Source: Lysobacteraceae bacterium (lineage in GTDB: Bacteria; Pseudomonadota; Gammaproteobacteria; Xanthomonadales; Xanthomonadaceae). Taken from it: DNA of 64,000 nucleotides. Below the pieces are notes generated by a model. It saw only the letters and a program-made list of their open reading frames with translations, did no database searches and was not told where the DNA came from. Location: contig QBLY01000003.1 in NCBI GenBank assembly GCA_003241895.1, positions 92,201 through 156,200 on the forward strand. The letters run 5' to 3'. Below are positions 43,416 to 53,597 of this stretch, piece by piece (position 1 is the first letter of the stretch; every line of letters begins with the position of its first letter). The translations under genes and the position numbers were made by a program.

Positions 43416-45875
43416 TCAGGCTTTTTTCTTCTTCTTCGGCGCGCCGTCCGGCACCACCAGCTTGAAATCAATGCGCTTGTCCTCGACGCTGGCCTTGAGC
43501 ACCAGCACCCGCACCGGGTCGCCCAGGCGGAACTTCAGGCCCTGGCGTTCGCCGGCCAGGGACCGGCGCAGCGGGTCGAAGTGGTAGAAGTCGTGCGGCA
43601 GCTGGGTCACGTGCACCAGGCCGTTGACCTTGGAGCCCGACAGCTCGACGAACAGGCCGAAGTTGGTGACGCCGCTGATGACGCCGTCGAACTCGTCGCC
43701 GACGTGCTTTTCCATCCACGCGCCGCGATAGCGCTCGTCCACCTCGCGCTCGACTTCGTCGGCACGCCGCTCCATGGTGGAACAGTGCAGGGCCAGCGCC
43801 GACATTTCCTTGAGCGTGTAGCGATAGCCATCCGGGTCACCCGACAGCAGCGCGTGCTTGATGGATCGGTGCAGCAGCAGGTCGGGGTAGCGGCGGATCG
43901 GCGAGGTGAAGTGGCCGTAGGCCTCCAGCGCCAGGCCAAAGTGGCCCAGGTTCTCGGTTTGGTACACCGCCAGGCTCTGCGAGCGCAGCATCACCGTCTC
44001 GAGCAGCGGCGCGTCGGGGCGCAGGCGGATCTTGCGAAGCAGGTTGGTGAAGTCCTTGGGCTGGACCTTGCTCCACGGCGGCAGGCTCAGGCCGAACTCG
44101 GACAGGTATTCCAGCAGGTCGGCGTACTTGGCTTCCGGCGGCCGCGGGTGCACGCGGAACGGCGCCGGCACCTGCCGCTCGGTGACGAACTTCGCCGCCT
44201 CGACGTTGGCCGCGATCATGCATTCTTCGATCAGCTTGTGGGCGTCGTTGCGCTCCATCATGCCGGCCTGGATGACCTCGCCATTGTTGTCGAGCACGAA
44301 GCGCACTTCGCTGGATTCAAATTCGATCGCGCCGCGGCGGGTGCGGGCCTTGGCCAGCACCTTGTACAGCTGGTGCAGGCGCTGGACCTGGGGCATCAGC
44401 GAACCGACCTGGGCGACGGCTTCGGCGCCGGCCTCGGTGTCGGCTTCGCCCACGGCCTTCCACACCTGGGTGTAGGTGAGGCGCGCGTGCGAGTTCATAA
44501 CCGCTTCGTAGAAGCGCGACGCGGTGACGTTGCCTTCGAAGTCCACCTGCATCTCGCAGGCGAAGCACATGCGTTCGACCTTGGGCATCAGCGAGCAGAT
44601 GCCGTTGGACAGGCTTTCGGGCAGCATCGGCACCACGAAACCCGGGAAGTAGACCGAGGTGGCGCGCTTGATCGCCTCGTCGTCCAGGGCCGTGCCCGGG
44701 CGCACGTAGTGCGAGACGTCGGCGATGGCCACGATCAGTCGGAAGCCGCCCTTGTTGGGTTCGCACCAGACGGCGTCGTCGAAGTCCTTGGCGTCTTCGC
44801 CGTCGATGGTCACCAGCGGCAGTTTGCGCAGGTCCACGCGGTCGACGATCTCGGCGGCGGGGATGTCCACCGGCACCATGGCGGCCTCGGCCAGCGCCTC
44901 GCGCGGGAACACGTGCGGAAGGTCGTGGCCGTGGATGGCGGCTTCCACCACCAGCGAAGGCGTCAGCTTGTCGCCCAGCACCAGCAGGATGCGGCCGATC
45001 GGCGGGCGGCCGTTCTCGGGCGGTGCGGTGACTTCCACCACCACCAACTGGCCTTCGCGGGCCTCGTTGCGGTCTTCGGGCGGGATCAGCACTTCGGTGA
45101 GCACGCGGCGGTCGTCGGGAACCACCATGCCGATGCGCGAGCGTTCGCTGTAGCGGCCGGTGAGGCGCGTGAGGCGGTGTTCAAGTACTTCGACGATGGC
45201 GCCTTCGCGGCGGCCGCGGCGGTCGATGTTGGTGACGCTGGCCAGCACGCGGTCGCCGTGCAGCGCCTTGCGCATTTCGGCCGGCGGCAGGAACAGGTCT
45301 TCGCCGCCGTCCTCGGCCTTCAGGAAGCCGAAGCCATCGGGGTTGGCGATGACGGTGCCGGCGATCAGGTCGAGCTTCTTGGCGGTGGCGTAGCCGCCGC
45401 GACGGTTCATCAGCAGTTGGCCGTCGCGCACCATCGCCGCCAGGCGGCGGGTGAGCGCTTCGAAGCGGTCGGGCGCGGTGAGCTCGAGCGCCTTGGCGAT
45501 TTCCTCGGCGGTCAGCGGGCCCTTGCTGTCGCTGATGAAGTCGCTGATGGCTTCGCGGCTGGTGATGGGCTGTTCATATTTGCGGGCCTCGCGGGCCGCG
45601 TGCGGGTCGGCGTGGCCGGTACCCGGGCGCGCGCCGCGCGGCGGCTTGCCGGGACGACCCGGGCCGGCGAAGGGCGGCCTGCCGCCGCCCTTGGGGCCGG
45701 ACTTGGCGCCGGGCTTGGGGCCTGATTTGGCGCCAGCCTTGGCACCGGCCTTGGCCTTGGACTTGGAGGCGCCAGCGGGCTTGGCCGCGCTGGCGGTTTG
45801 TGCGCTTTCCGGCATCCAGGGCGGCAGTTTGCCGCCGGTGCCACGCTTCTTGGGAGGTTGTGTCATGTGCGCCAT
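43416..45875 (-). CDS. rnr: ribonuclease R
   Basis: Processive 3'-5' exoribonuclease of the RNB family. 819 residues: a low-complexity Lys/Ala/Gly/Pro-rich N-terminus (about 1-95, AKAGAKAGAKSGPKPGAK), a helix-turn-helix (SREAISDFISDSKGPLTAEE), two cold-shock domains, an RNB domain with DGEDAKDFDDAVW near residue 370 containing the catalytic Asp cluster, an S1 domain (VGDEFDGVISGVTNFGLFV) near 720 and a Lys-rich end (PKKKKKA). The extension is longer than in E. coli. The ATG at 45866 is an equally plausible start. Confidence 0.95.
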   Translation of the reverse strand: MAHMTQPPKKRGTGGKLPPWMPESAQTASAAKPAGASKSKAKAGAKAGAKSGPKPGAKSGPKGGGRPPFAGPGRPGKPPRGARPGTGHADPHAAREARKYEQPITSREAISDFISDSKGPLTAEEIAKALELTAPDRFEALTRRLAAMVRDGQLLMNRRGGYATAKKLDLIAGTVIANPDGFGFLKAEDGGEDLFLPPAEMRKALHGDRVLASVTNIDRRGRREGAIVEVLEHRLTRLTGRYSERSRIGMVVPDDRRVLTEVLIPPEDRNEAREGQLVVVEVTAPPENGRPPIGRILLVLGDKLTPSLVVEAAIHGHDLPHVFPREALAEAAMVPVDIPAAEIVDRVDLRKLPLVTIDGEDAKDFDDAVWCEPNKGGFRLIVAIADVSHYVRPGTALDDEAIKRATSVYFPGFVVPMLPESLSNGICSLMPKVERMCFACEMQVDFEGNVTASRFYEAVMNSHARLTYTQVWKAVGEADTEAGAEAVAQVGSLMPQVQRLHQLYKVLAKARTRRGAIEFESSEVRFVLDNNGEVIQAGMMERNDAHKLIEECMIAANVEAAKFVTERQVPAPFRVHPRPPEAKYADLLEYLSEFGLSLPPWSKVQPKDFTNLLRKIRLRPDAPLLETVMLRSQSLAVYQTENLGHFGLALEAYGHFTSPIRRYPDLLLHRSIKHALLSGDPDGYRYTLKEMSALALHCSTMERRADEVEREVDERYRGAWMEKHVGDEFDGVISGVTNFGLFVELSGSKVNGLVHVTQLPHDFYHFDPLRRSLAGERQGLKFRLGDPVRVLVLKASVEDKRIDFKLVVPDGAPKKKKKA

Positions 45876-45920
45876 GGTACACCCGCGGCCGCGTCCGGCC
45901 GCCCGATGCGGGGTCGGGCG

Positions 45921-45948
45921 TTGACAATCCGGTCGGCCAGCATTAACT
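45921..45948 (+). promoter_or_regulatory. sigma70-type promoter of tRNA-Leu
   Basis: TTGACA at 45921-45926 matches the -35 consensus; TTAACT at 45943-45948 follows after 16 bases. It diverges from rnr, whose start is at 45875, and precedes the tRNA by 35 bases. Confidence 0.65.
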
Positions 45949-45983
45949 TAAGCGGCTTCACGGCGTTCGCGTCGGGAGCACTT

Positions 45984-46068
<85 letters not shown>

Positions 46069-46078
46069 AGATCAACGA

Positions 46079-46101
46079 AACCCCGCCTCGGCGGGGTTTT
46101 T
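46079..46101 (+). terminator. terminator after tRNA-Leu
   Basis: AACCCCGC, loop CTCG, GCGGGGTT followed by TTT (run of five T from 46097). It lies 10 bases past the tRNA. Confidence 0.9.
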
Positions 46102-46174
46102 CGTTTCTGGCGTCTCCGCCCTTTGGTCCGCGCCAGCGGTGGACTTCACGTCCCACCGCGCCTAAGGTCGTTGG

Positions 46175-47287
46175 ATGTCGAACAGGCCCTTCATCCAAGG
46201 CTGCCTGGCTGTCCTGGGCCTGCTGCTGGGCCTGGGGCCGGCAGCGGCACGCGCCTGCGAAGGGACTACCGACCCCTGCCTGGACCTGGGTGGCGCCATC
46301 CGTTTCAACGTGGGTTGGCGGGACTACGGCAACCCGGCCGGCAACGGCGACCTCGACCTTGAACTGCTGCGCGTGGACGCCAAAGGCTCGCGCGGACCGC
46401 TGTTTTTTTCGCTGCAGTATCGCTGGTACGACGGCTTCGACGCCGTGCAGCACGCCTGGGCCGGCTGGCGGCTGGACGAGCGCCGCGAACTGAAGCTGGG
46501 GATCCAGCAGGTACCCTTCGGCCTGCTGCCCTACGCCTCGAACAGTTTCTGGTTCGGCTCCGGCTATTACCTGGGCCTGGAGGACGATCACGACATCGGG
46601 CTGGTCTACAGGCACGACACCGGCCGCGACCAGCTCCATGCCGGCGTTTTCCTGGCCGACGAGTATGGCGACGGCGCACGGTTCGACCGCTACTCCTTCG
46701 ACCTGGCCGACGACGGCAGCCTGCGCTACCGGGAACGAGAGCGGCTAAACCTGCGCTGGGCGCGTCGGGCCGGGGGCGATGCCGGGACGACCGAGTGGGG
46801 CGCCTCGGCCTTCGCCGGACGCGTGCAGGACCAGGCCAGCCGCCAACGCTTCGGCCACCACGGCGCCGCGCTTCACGTGCAGCAAGCGCGCGGCAGCTGG
46901 ACACTGCAAGGCCAGTGGGCGTGGTACCGCTACCAGGTGCCCGGGAGCCAGGTGGCGCTTTCGGCCTTCCAATTCCCCTTCGAAATCGCCGCCGAGGCCC
47001 ATGTGCTGACGGCCAATGCAGCGTGGGCCCTGCCGCACAGCGGCTGGTTCGACGCCATCACCTGCTACAACAACCTCAGCACCACGCGGGGCCACGGTGC
47101 GGGAAGCGGCGACTCCTGGCAGAACGTCACGGGCTGCAGCTTCGCCAAGGGAAAATCCTTCTCCTACGTGGATTGGATCACCGGTCGGAACATGTGGTTC
47201 ATCGGCGGCCCGGGCATCGGCTTGGCACCTGCGGGCACGGATCCATGGCGTTCGCGCCTCAATATCAACATCGGCTTTTATTTCTAG
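46175..47287 (+). CDS. outer-membrane beta-barrel protein, porin-like
   Basis: 370 residues. Signal peptide to about residue 27 (LAVLGLLLGLGPAAARA-C), a short Cys-containing segment, then repeating amphipathic strands (LELLRVDAKGSRGPLFFSLQ, RRELKLGIQQVPFGLLPYA, HDIGLVYRHDTGRDQLHAGV) ending in NINIGFYF, a C-terminal Phe barrel signal. The specific family is not recognised. AAGG 8 bases upstream supports the ATG. It is followed after 33 bases by a BCCT transporter, so it may be the outer-membrane pore for the same osmolyte; that is an inference from position. Confidence 0.72.
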   Translation: MSNRPFIQGCLAVLGLLLGLGPAAARACEGTTDPCLDLGGAIRFNVGWRDYGNPAGNGDLDLELLRVDAKGSRGPLFFSLQYRWYDGFDAVQHAWAGWRLDERRELKLGIQQVPFGLLPYASNSFWFGSGYYLGLEDDHDIGLVYRHDTGRDQLHAGVFLADEYGDGARFDRYSFDLADDGSLRYRERERLNLRWARRAGGDAGTTEWGASAFAGRVQDQASRQRFGHHGAALHVQQARGSWTLQGQWAWYRYQVPGSQVALSAFQFPFEIAAEAHVLTANAAWALPHSGWFDAITCYNNLSTTRGHGAGSGDSWQNVTGCSFAKGKSFSYVDWITGRNMWFIGGPGIGLAPAGTDPWRSRLNINIGFYF

Positions 47288-47320
47288 GCATACGCGTCGC
47301 CAACCAGGAAGGGGCAAGTG

Positions 47321-49303
47321 ATGGCAAAGGCCACGAAGGGAACGGCATCGCGCCGGATCGTGATGAACGCTCCGGTATTCATCAGCTCGGGGGCCATCGT
47401 GATCCTGTTCGTTGCTTTTGCGGCGATTTGGCCCGAGTTGGCAGAGCAGCGGTTCGCCAGCATCCAGGCATGGGTGATCGGCCAGGCCGGCTGGTTCTAC
47501 GTGCTGGCGGTCGCCGGCTTCCTCATCTTCGTGGTCATCGTGGCGGTATCGGACTACGGCCGCATCCGGCTGGGCCCCGACCATAGTCGACCCGATTACA
47601 GCTACCGCTCCTGGTTCGCGATGCTTTTCTCGGCGGGCATGGGCATCGGGCTGATGTTCTTCGGCGTCGCCGAGCCGGTGATGCATTTCACCAATCCTCC
47701 GGTGGGCGACCCCGGCACGGCGGAAGCAGCGCGCCAAGCCATGCGCATCACCCTGTTCCATTGGGGCATACATGCGTGGGCCATCTATGCGGTGGTGGGC
47801 CTGTCGCTGGCCTACTTCGCCTACCGCCAGGGCTTGCCGCTGACCATCCGGTCCGCGCTGTATCCCCTGATCGGCGAACGCATCCACGGCGTGGCCGGCC
47901 ATGCCGTCGACACTTTCGCGGTGTTGGGCACCATCTTCGGCGTCGCCACTTCGCTGGGGTTTGGCGTGATGCAGGTGAACGCGGGGCTCAACCACCTGTT
48001 CGGCGTACCGGTGGGGATCGGCATACAGATGCTGCTGATCGCGGTGATCACGGGATTGGCGACCATTTCGGTGGGGCTGGGACTGGACGGCGGCATCCGT
48101 CGCGTGTCGGAACTGAACATGGCCTTGGCGATCATCCTGCTGGTGTTCGTGCTGGTGGCGGGACCCACCGTGTTCCTGCTGCAGACACTGGTGCAGAACA
48201 CCGGCATGTATGTGTCGGAACTGTTCTCCATGACCTTCAACCTCTATGCCTATGAACCCAGCGGCTGGATCGGCGGGTGGACGCTGTTCTACTGGGGCTG
48301 GTGGATCGCCTGGTCGCCGTTCGTAGGCATGTTCATCGCGCGGGTGTCGCGTGGACGCACCATCCGTGAGTTCGTGGTCGGCGTCCTGCTGGTGCCGCTG
48401 GGCTTCACCTTCATGTGGATGACCTTCTTCGGTGACACGGCCATCCACATGGTGATGATCCAGGGCATCACGTCGCTGTCGGATGCCGTGGCCGCGGACA
48501 CCACCGTGGCGCTGTTCGAATTCTTCAGCCACTTGCCGCTGTCCTCCATCACCTCGCTGCTGGCGACCTTGCTGGTGGTGACCTTCTTCGTCACCTCATC
48601 CGACTCGGGCGCACTGGTGGTGGACATGCTGACCACCGGCGGTGTCGAGGATTCGCCGACCTGGCAGCGCATCTTCTGGTCGGTGCTGATGGGCGTCGTG
48701 GCGGCGGTACTGCTGCTGGCGGGCGGCCTCAGCGCGCTGCAGACCGCCTCCATCGCCAGCGCCCTGCCCTTCACCGTGGTGTTGGTGTTCGTCTGCTGGG
48801 GACTGCTGCGGGCCCTGCGCACCGATGCCGCCAAGCGCGATAGCCTGCAGTTCGCCCGCACCCATTCCGCCGCGGATGGCCAGACCTGGCAACAGCGCAT
48901 CCGGACCCTGGTGCACCAGCCCGACCGTTCCGAGGTCGACCGCTTCATGGAAGAGACTGCGCGGCCCGCGCTGCGCCAAGTGGCGGAGGAATTGCGTGGC
49001 CGAGGTGTCCAGGCCGCCGTGGTGGACGGCGAAGACGGCCGCACCGCCCTGGACGTCCTCCACGGCCAGGAGCGGGACTTCCGTTACGTGGTGCGCCCGC
49101 GCCCCTTTGAGCCGCCCAGCTTCGTGCTGGGCGACACCCGGGCGCGACGTGCGCAGGAACTGCGCTACTTCCGCGCCGAGGTGCACCTGGGCGAAGGCGG
49201 CCAGGACTACGACGTCATGGGCTGGTCCCATGACGCCCTGATCCACGACGTACTGGACCAGTACGAGCGGCATCTTCACTTCCTGGCCGGCCAGCGCGGC
49301 TGA
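47321..49303 (+). CDS. BCCT family choline/betaine transporter (BetT-like)
   Basis: 660 residues with about 12 membrane segments. Family signatures: GMGIGLMFFGVAEPV near residue 105, and WTLFYWGWWIAWSPFVGMFI near 325, the Trp box of BCCT carriers. The length, with a C-terminal cytoplasmic domain of about 150 residues (QTWQQRIRTLVHQPDRSEVD, EGGQDYDVMGWSHDALIHDV), matches BetT, where the tail senses osmotic state. The MGIGLMFFG form suggests a proton-coupled choline carrier. Start is ATG 47321, 5 bases after a GGAAGGGG stretch; the GTG immediately before is less likely. betA and betB are not seen. Confidence 0.88.
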   Translation: MAKATKGTASRRIVMNAPVFISSGAIVILFVAFAAIWPELAEQRFASIQAWVIGQAGWFYVLAVAGFLIFVVIVAVSDYGRIRLGPDHSRPDYSYRSWFAMLFSAGMGIGLMFFGVAEPVMHFTNPPVGDPGTAEAARQAMRITLFHWGIHAWAIYAVVGLSLAYFAYRQGLPLTIRSALYPLIGERIHGVAGHAVDTFAVLGTIFGVATSLGFGVMQVNAGLNHLFGVPVGIGIQMLLIAVITGLATISVGLGLDGGIRRVSELNMALAIILLVFVLVAGPTVFLLQTLVQNTGMYVSELFSMTFNLYAYEPSGWIGGWTLFYWGWWIAWSPFVGMFIARVSRGRTIREFVVGVLLVPLGFTFMWMTFFGDTAIHMVMIQGITSLSDAVAADTTVALFEFFSHLPLSSITSLLATLLVVTFFVTSSDSGALVVDMLTTGGVEDSPTWQRIFWSVLMGVVAAVLLLAGGLSALQTASIASALPFTVVLVFVCWGLLRALRTDAAKRDSLQFARTHSAADGQTWQQRIRTLVHQPDRSEVDRFMEETARPALRQVAEELRGRGVQAAVVDGEDGRTALDVLHGQERDFRYVVRPRPFEPPSFVLGDTRARRAQELRYFRAEVHLGEGGQDYDVMGWSHDALIHDVLDQYERHLHFLAGQRG

Positions 49304-49464
49304 CCCGCTCTGCGTACCCGGGATCCAAAGGCCTGCCCCGGGCGGACCGGACCAGCGGATCGCGTGCCGGAGCGCTTGCCGCGATGGCGTGGGGTCGCTA
49401 GCCTGTGCGACCCGACGCTGCGCGAACCGGGAATCAGGGCCGTCGGCCCCCACGGACACCCACG

Positions 49465-51552
49465 ATGCCCTCCGATCCAAATCGCATCGACCATGCCCTG
49501 GCGCTGGTCGAAGAAGGCAAGCCCGGCGAAGCCGACACCCTGCTTGAACACCTGGCAGTCAGGGACAAGGATCCCACCGCGGCCTGGCACCTGGCCTGGC
49601 TGCGGCTGCGCGCGGGCAATACCGAGGGCGCCTTGGCCGCGCTGTGCGAATTCCCGGCCGACCCGGTCTGCAGCGAGCGGGCGCGCGAGATGCTGGTCGG
49701 CGAGCGCCGCAACGCCGAGGCCCTGGCCTTGGTGCGCCAAACCAGCCACAGCCCCGGCGATCCGCGAGCACGGGTGTCTTCGGCCGTGGAAAAACACCTC
49801 GCCGGCGACTACCCCGGAGCCGCCGAGGACTGCCGCGAAGCGCTGGCGCTGGCGCCGGCCCACGCCCCGGCCCACAACCACCTGGCGCGTGCGCTGCACA
49901 ACATGGGCCAGTTGGGCGCTGCACAGGTCGAGTTTGAACGCGCCGTGCATGCCGATCCGCGCTACCCGGAGGCCTGGCACAACCTGGGCCATTCGCTGCG
50001 GGCGGGGAACCAGCTCGAGCGCGCCTGCGAGGCGCTGGAGCATGCGCTGGCGATCTCGCCCGGCTACCGCTCGGCGCGCCTGAACCTGGGCATCACGCTT
50101 TACACGCTGGGACAGCCGGTGCGCGCGCTGGAGTGCTTCGAGGTCCTGCTGTCGCGCAACCGTGACGATGTCGAGGCGATGGTGAACGCCGGGCTTTGCC
50201 TGCAGCAGACCGGCAAGTACGGCCAGGCGCGCCAACGGCTGGAGCGCGCGCTCGAGCTGGTTCCCGAACACCAGTGGGTGCAGTACTACCTGGGCGTGTT
50301 GATGCACCAGCAGGGCGACCTGGTCGGCGCGCGCGCGTCGCTGGAACAGGCGCTGCGCGTGCGTGCCGACGACGCCGACGCGTCGGCGGCGCTTTGCGCC
50401 GTGCTCGCCGACGCCGGCGACGAGGCCGCGGCGCAATCGGTGCTGGCCCAGGGCCTGGCGATCTCGCCCCAGCACCCCGGCCTGAACGTCGAGGCAGCCC
50501 GGCGCGAGCGCCACCGCGGCGACGGACTGGGCGCCGAAGCCCGGCTGCGCCGCATCGACGCCGCCACGCTGGCGCCGCAGCTGCGCGAACGCTACTTCCA
50601 CGAGTTGGGGCGCGTACTGGACCGCAACGCCCGCCACGACGCCGCCTTCGAGGCCTTCGTGCAGGGCAATGCGCTGGCCGCCGAAGCCAGCCGCTGGCGC
50701 GGCAGCCAGCCGGAAACCATTTTCGCCGACCTGAACGACATCGACGCCTGGCTCGACGCCGGTGCGCCGGGGCTGGACGGCGTGGATGACGGCGACGGCG
50801 ACCAGGGTGCCGACCTGTGCTTCGTGGTTGGCTTCCCGCGCTCGGAGCACCCGCAGTTCGAACGGCTGATGGCGGCGCATCCGGGGGTGTCGCTGCTGCG
50901 CGGTCGCAACACGCTGGAAATGCTGGTGTCCACGCTCAAGGGACTGCCCGGCGGCTATCCGTCGTCGATCGCGCGGCTGGACCGCGGCGACCGCCTGGCG
51001 CTGCGCCGCATGTACCGGCTGGCACTGGGCCGCGAGGGCGCGGTGGCCGGAACGGCCGTGATCGAGCAGGCGCCGCTGCGGCTGGTGCACGCCGGCCTGG
51101 TGCAGGCGCTGTTCCCCAAGGCAAAACTGCTGCTGCTGCTGCGCCATCCCTGCGACGCGGTGCTGGACAGCTTCATGCACGCGGCGCCGGGCGACGCCGC
51201 AGCCAACTTCCACACCCTGGCGGGCACCGTGCGCCTGTACGACGCCGCGCTGGCGCTCTGGGGCAAGCTGCTGCCGCGCCTGACGCTGTCGGTGGCCGAA
51301 CTGCGGCGCGAAGACGTCGCCGCGTCACCCGCGACGGCGCTGGCGCAGGCCTGCCGCTTCATCGGCATAGACGCGGACCCCGCGCTGTCCGATGCCACCC
51401 CGTCCGATGTGCCCGCCAATGCCACGCTGCGTGGCCCGTCCTTCGCGGCGCGCCGCACGGTGGCCAACTGGGAGCGCTACCGCACACCGCTGCAGCCGTT
51501 CCTGCCCACGCTGGGCAACCATGCGATCCGCCTGGGGTACGACATCACCTAG
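49465..51552 (+). CDS. TPR protein with degenerate sulfotransferase domain
   Basis: 695 residues. Residues about 1-400 are tetratricopeptide repeats (for example AWHNLGHSLRAGNQLERACE, SARLNLGITLYTLGQPVRAL). Residues about 450-695 resemble a PAPS-dependent sulfotransferase: the 3'-phosphate segment LLLLLRHPCDAVLDSFMH is intact near 554, but the 5'-phosphosulfate loop, usually PRSGTT, reads GFPRSEHPQFE near 453. Loss of Gly-Thr-Thr should weaken or abolish PAPS binding. Xanthomonads commonly have several TPR-sulfotransferases; this one may be a pseudoenzyme. ATG 49465 is chosen over an upstream in-frame start by lack of TPR-like sequence before it. Confidence 0.8.
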   Translation: MPSDPNRIDHALALVEEGKPGEADTLLEHLAVRDKDPTAAWHLAWLRLRAGNTEGALAALCEFPADPVCSERAREMLVGERRNAEALALVRQTSHSPGDPRARVSSAVEKHLAGDYPGAAEDCREALALAPAHAPAHNHLARALHNMGQLGAAQVEFERAVHADPRYPEAWHNLGHSLRAGNQLERACEALEHALAISPGYRSARLNLGITLYTLGQPVRALECFEVLLSRNRDDVEAMVNAGLCLQQTGKYGQARQRLERALELVPEHQWVQYYLGVLMHQQGDLVGARASLEQALRVRADDADASAALCAVLADAGDEAAAQSVLAQGLAISPQHPGLNVEAARRERHRGDGLGAEARLRRIDAATLAPQLRERYFHELGRVLDRNARHDAAFEAFVQGNALAAEASRWRGSQPETIFADLNDIDAWLDAGAPGLDGVDDGDGDQGADLCFVVGFPRSEHPQFERLMAAHPGVSLLRGRNTLEMLVSTLKGLPGGYPSSIARLDRGDRLALRRMYRLALGREGAVAGTAVIEQAPLRLVHAGLVQALFPKAKLLLLLRHPCDAVLDSFMHAAPGDAAANFHTLAGTVRLYDAALALWGKLLPRLTLSVAELRREDVAASPATALAQACRFIGIDADPALSDATPSDVPANATLRGPSFAARRTVANWERYRTPLQPFLPTLGNHAIRLGYDIT

Positions 51553-51617
51553 GCCCGGATTGACGCTGCACGGCCACGGCACCTACGATGCCGGCTCACT
51601 TCGCTCCGGACGTCACC

Positions 51618-52091
51618 ATGGCTTCGCGTCATTCCAGGATTCGCCTGCTCGCCCTCGCCCTCGCGGTCCTCAGCTGCACGGCCCAGGCCAAGCGAGAGGA
51701 AGCGGCGCGCCTGGACCTTCCGGCCAACGCCACCCCCACGCATCTGGCCGAACAGCGCGAACAGATCGAGGTCGCCATCAAGGACGCCGATTCCTATGGC
51801 GAGCTGCGTGCCTCGGACCGCAAGCAGATGCGCGCTTCGCTGGACGGCATCGCCGGCCAGATCGAAGCCGCGGGTTCGCTGGCCGCGCTTGCGGACAGCG
51901 ACCGCAAGACGCTGCTGGCCCGGCAGGATGAAGTGAATTCGGTACTCGAGACCGCCTACGGCGACAGCCGGGTGGTCTGCAAGCGCGAGAAGGAAATCGG
52001 CAGCAACTTCCGCCGCTCGGTCTGCATGAGCGTCGCGCAGCGCCGCCGCATGTCCGAGCAGGCGCAGCAGTTCGGCGCGCCGCAGTCCTGA
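51618..52091 (+). CDS. exported hypothetical protein
   Basis: 157 residues from ATG 51618. Signal peptide SRIRLLALALAVLSCTAQA-K; the mature part is charged and helical (HLAEQREQIEVAIKDADSYG, ADSDRKTLLARQDEVNSVLE) with two Cys at about 122 and 136 (RVVCKREKEIGSN...SVCMSVAQRRRM) that may form a disulfide. No family recognised; similar small exported proteins are common in this bacterial family. The upstream ATG at 51588 would add ten residues without a ribosome site. Confidence 0.72.
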   Translation: MASRHSRIRLLALALAVLSCTAQAKREEAARLDLPANATPTHLAEQREQIEVAIKDADSYGELRASDRKQMRASLDGIAGQIEAAGSLAALADSDRKTLLARQDEVNSVLETAYGDSRVVCKREKEIGSNFRRSVCMSVAQRRRMSEQAQQFGAPQS

Positions 52092-52106
52092 CGACCCCAC
52101 CCTGTT

Positions 52107-52130
52107 GCGCATGCCCAACCGGGCATGCGC
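52107..52130. terminator. hairpin between convergent genes
   Basis: GCGCATGCCC and GGGCATGCGC pair perfectly (10 bases) around AACC, in the 46 bases between the exported hypothetical gene and purA. No T run follows on either strand, so its role as a shared terminator is probable but not certain. Confidence 0.55.
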
Positions 52131-52137
52131 GCGCAGT

Positions 52138-53532
<1,395 letters not shown>

Positions 53533-53597
53533 TTATCCTCGGTTTGTCCGGCCGGGGCTAGCCCGGAACCGGCCCCCGCGGGGGCCGGCCTGCCGGA

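Noticed and set aside
43206..45725. Very long open frame antisense to rnr
   Set aside because: Translation is low-complexity (His/Val/Gly/Ala-rich) and fully overlaps the conserved RNase R gene.
49304..49464. Possible small gene between the BCCT gene and the TPR gene
   Set aside because: Short frames here lack codon bias and ribosome sites; the stretch appears to be non-coding leader.
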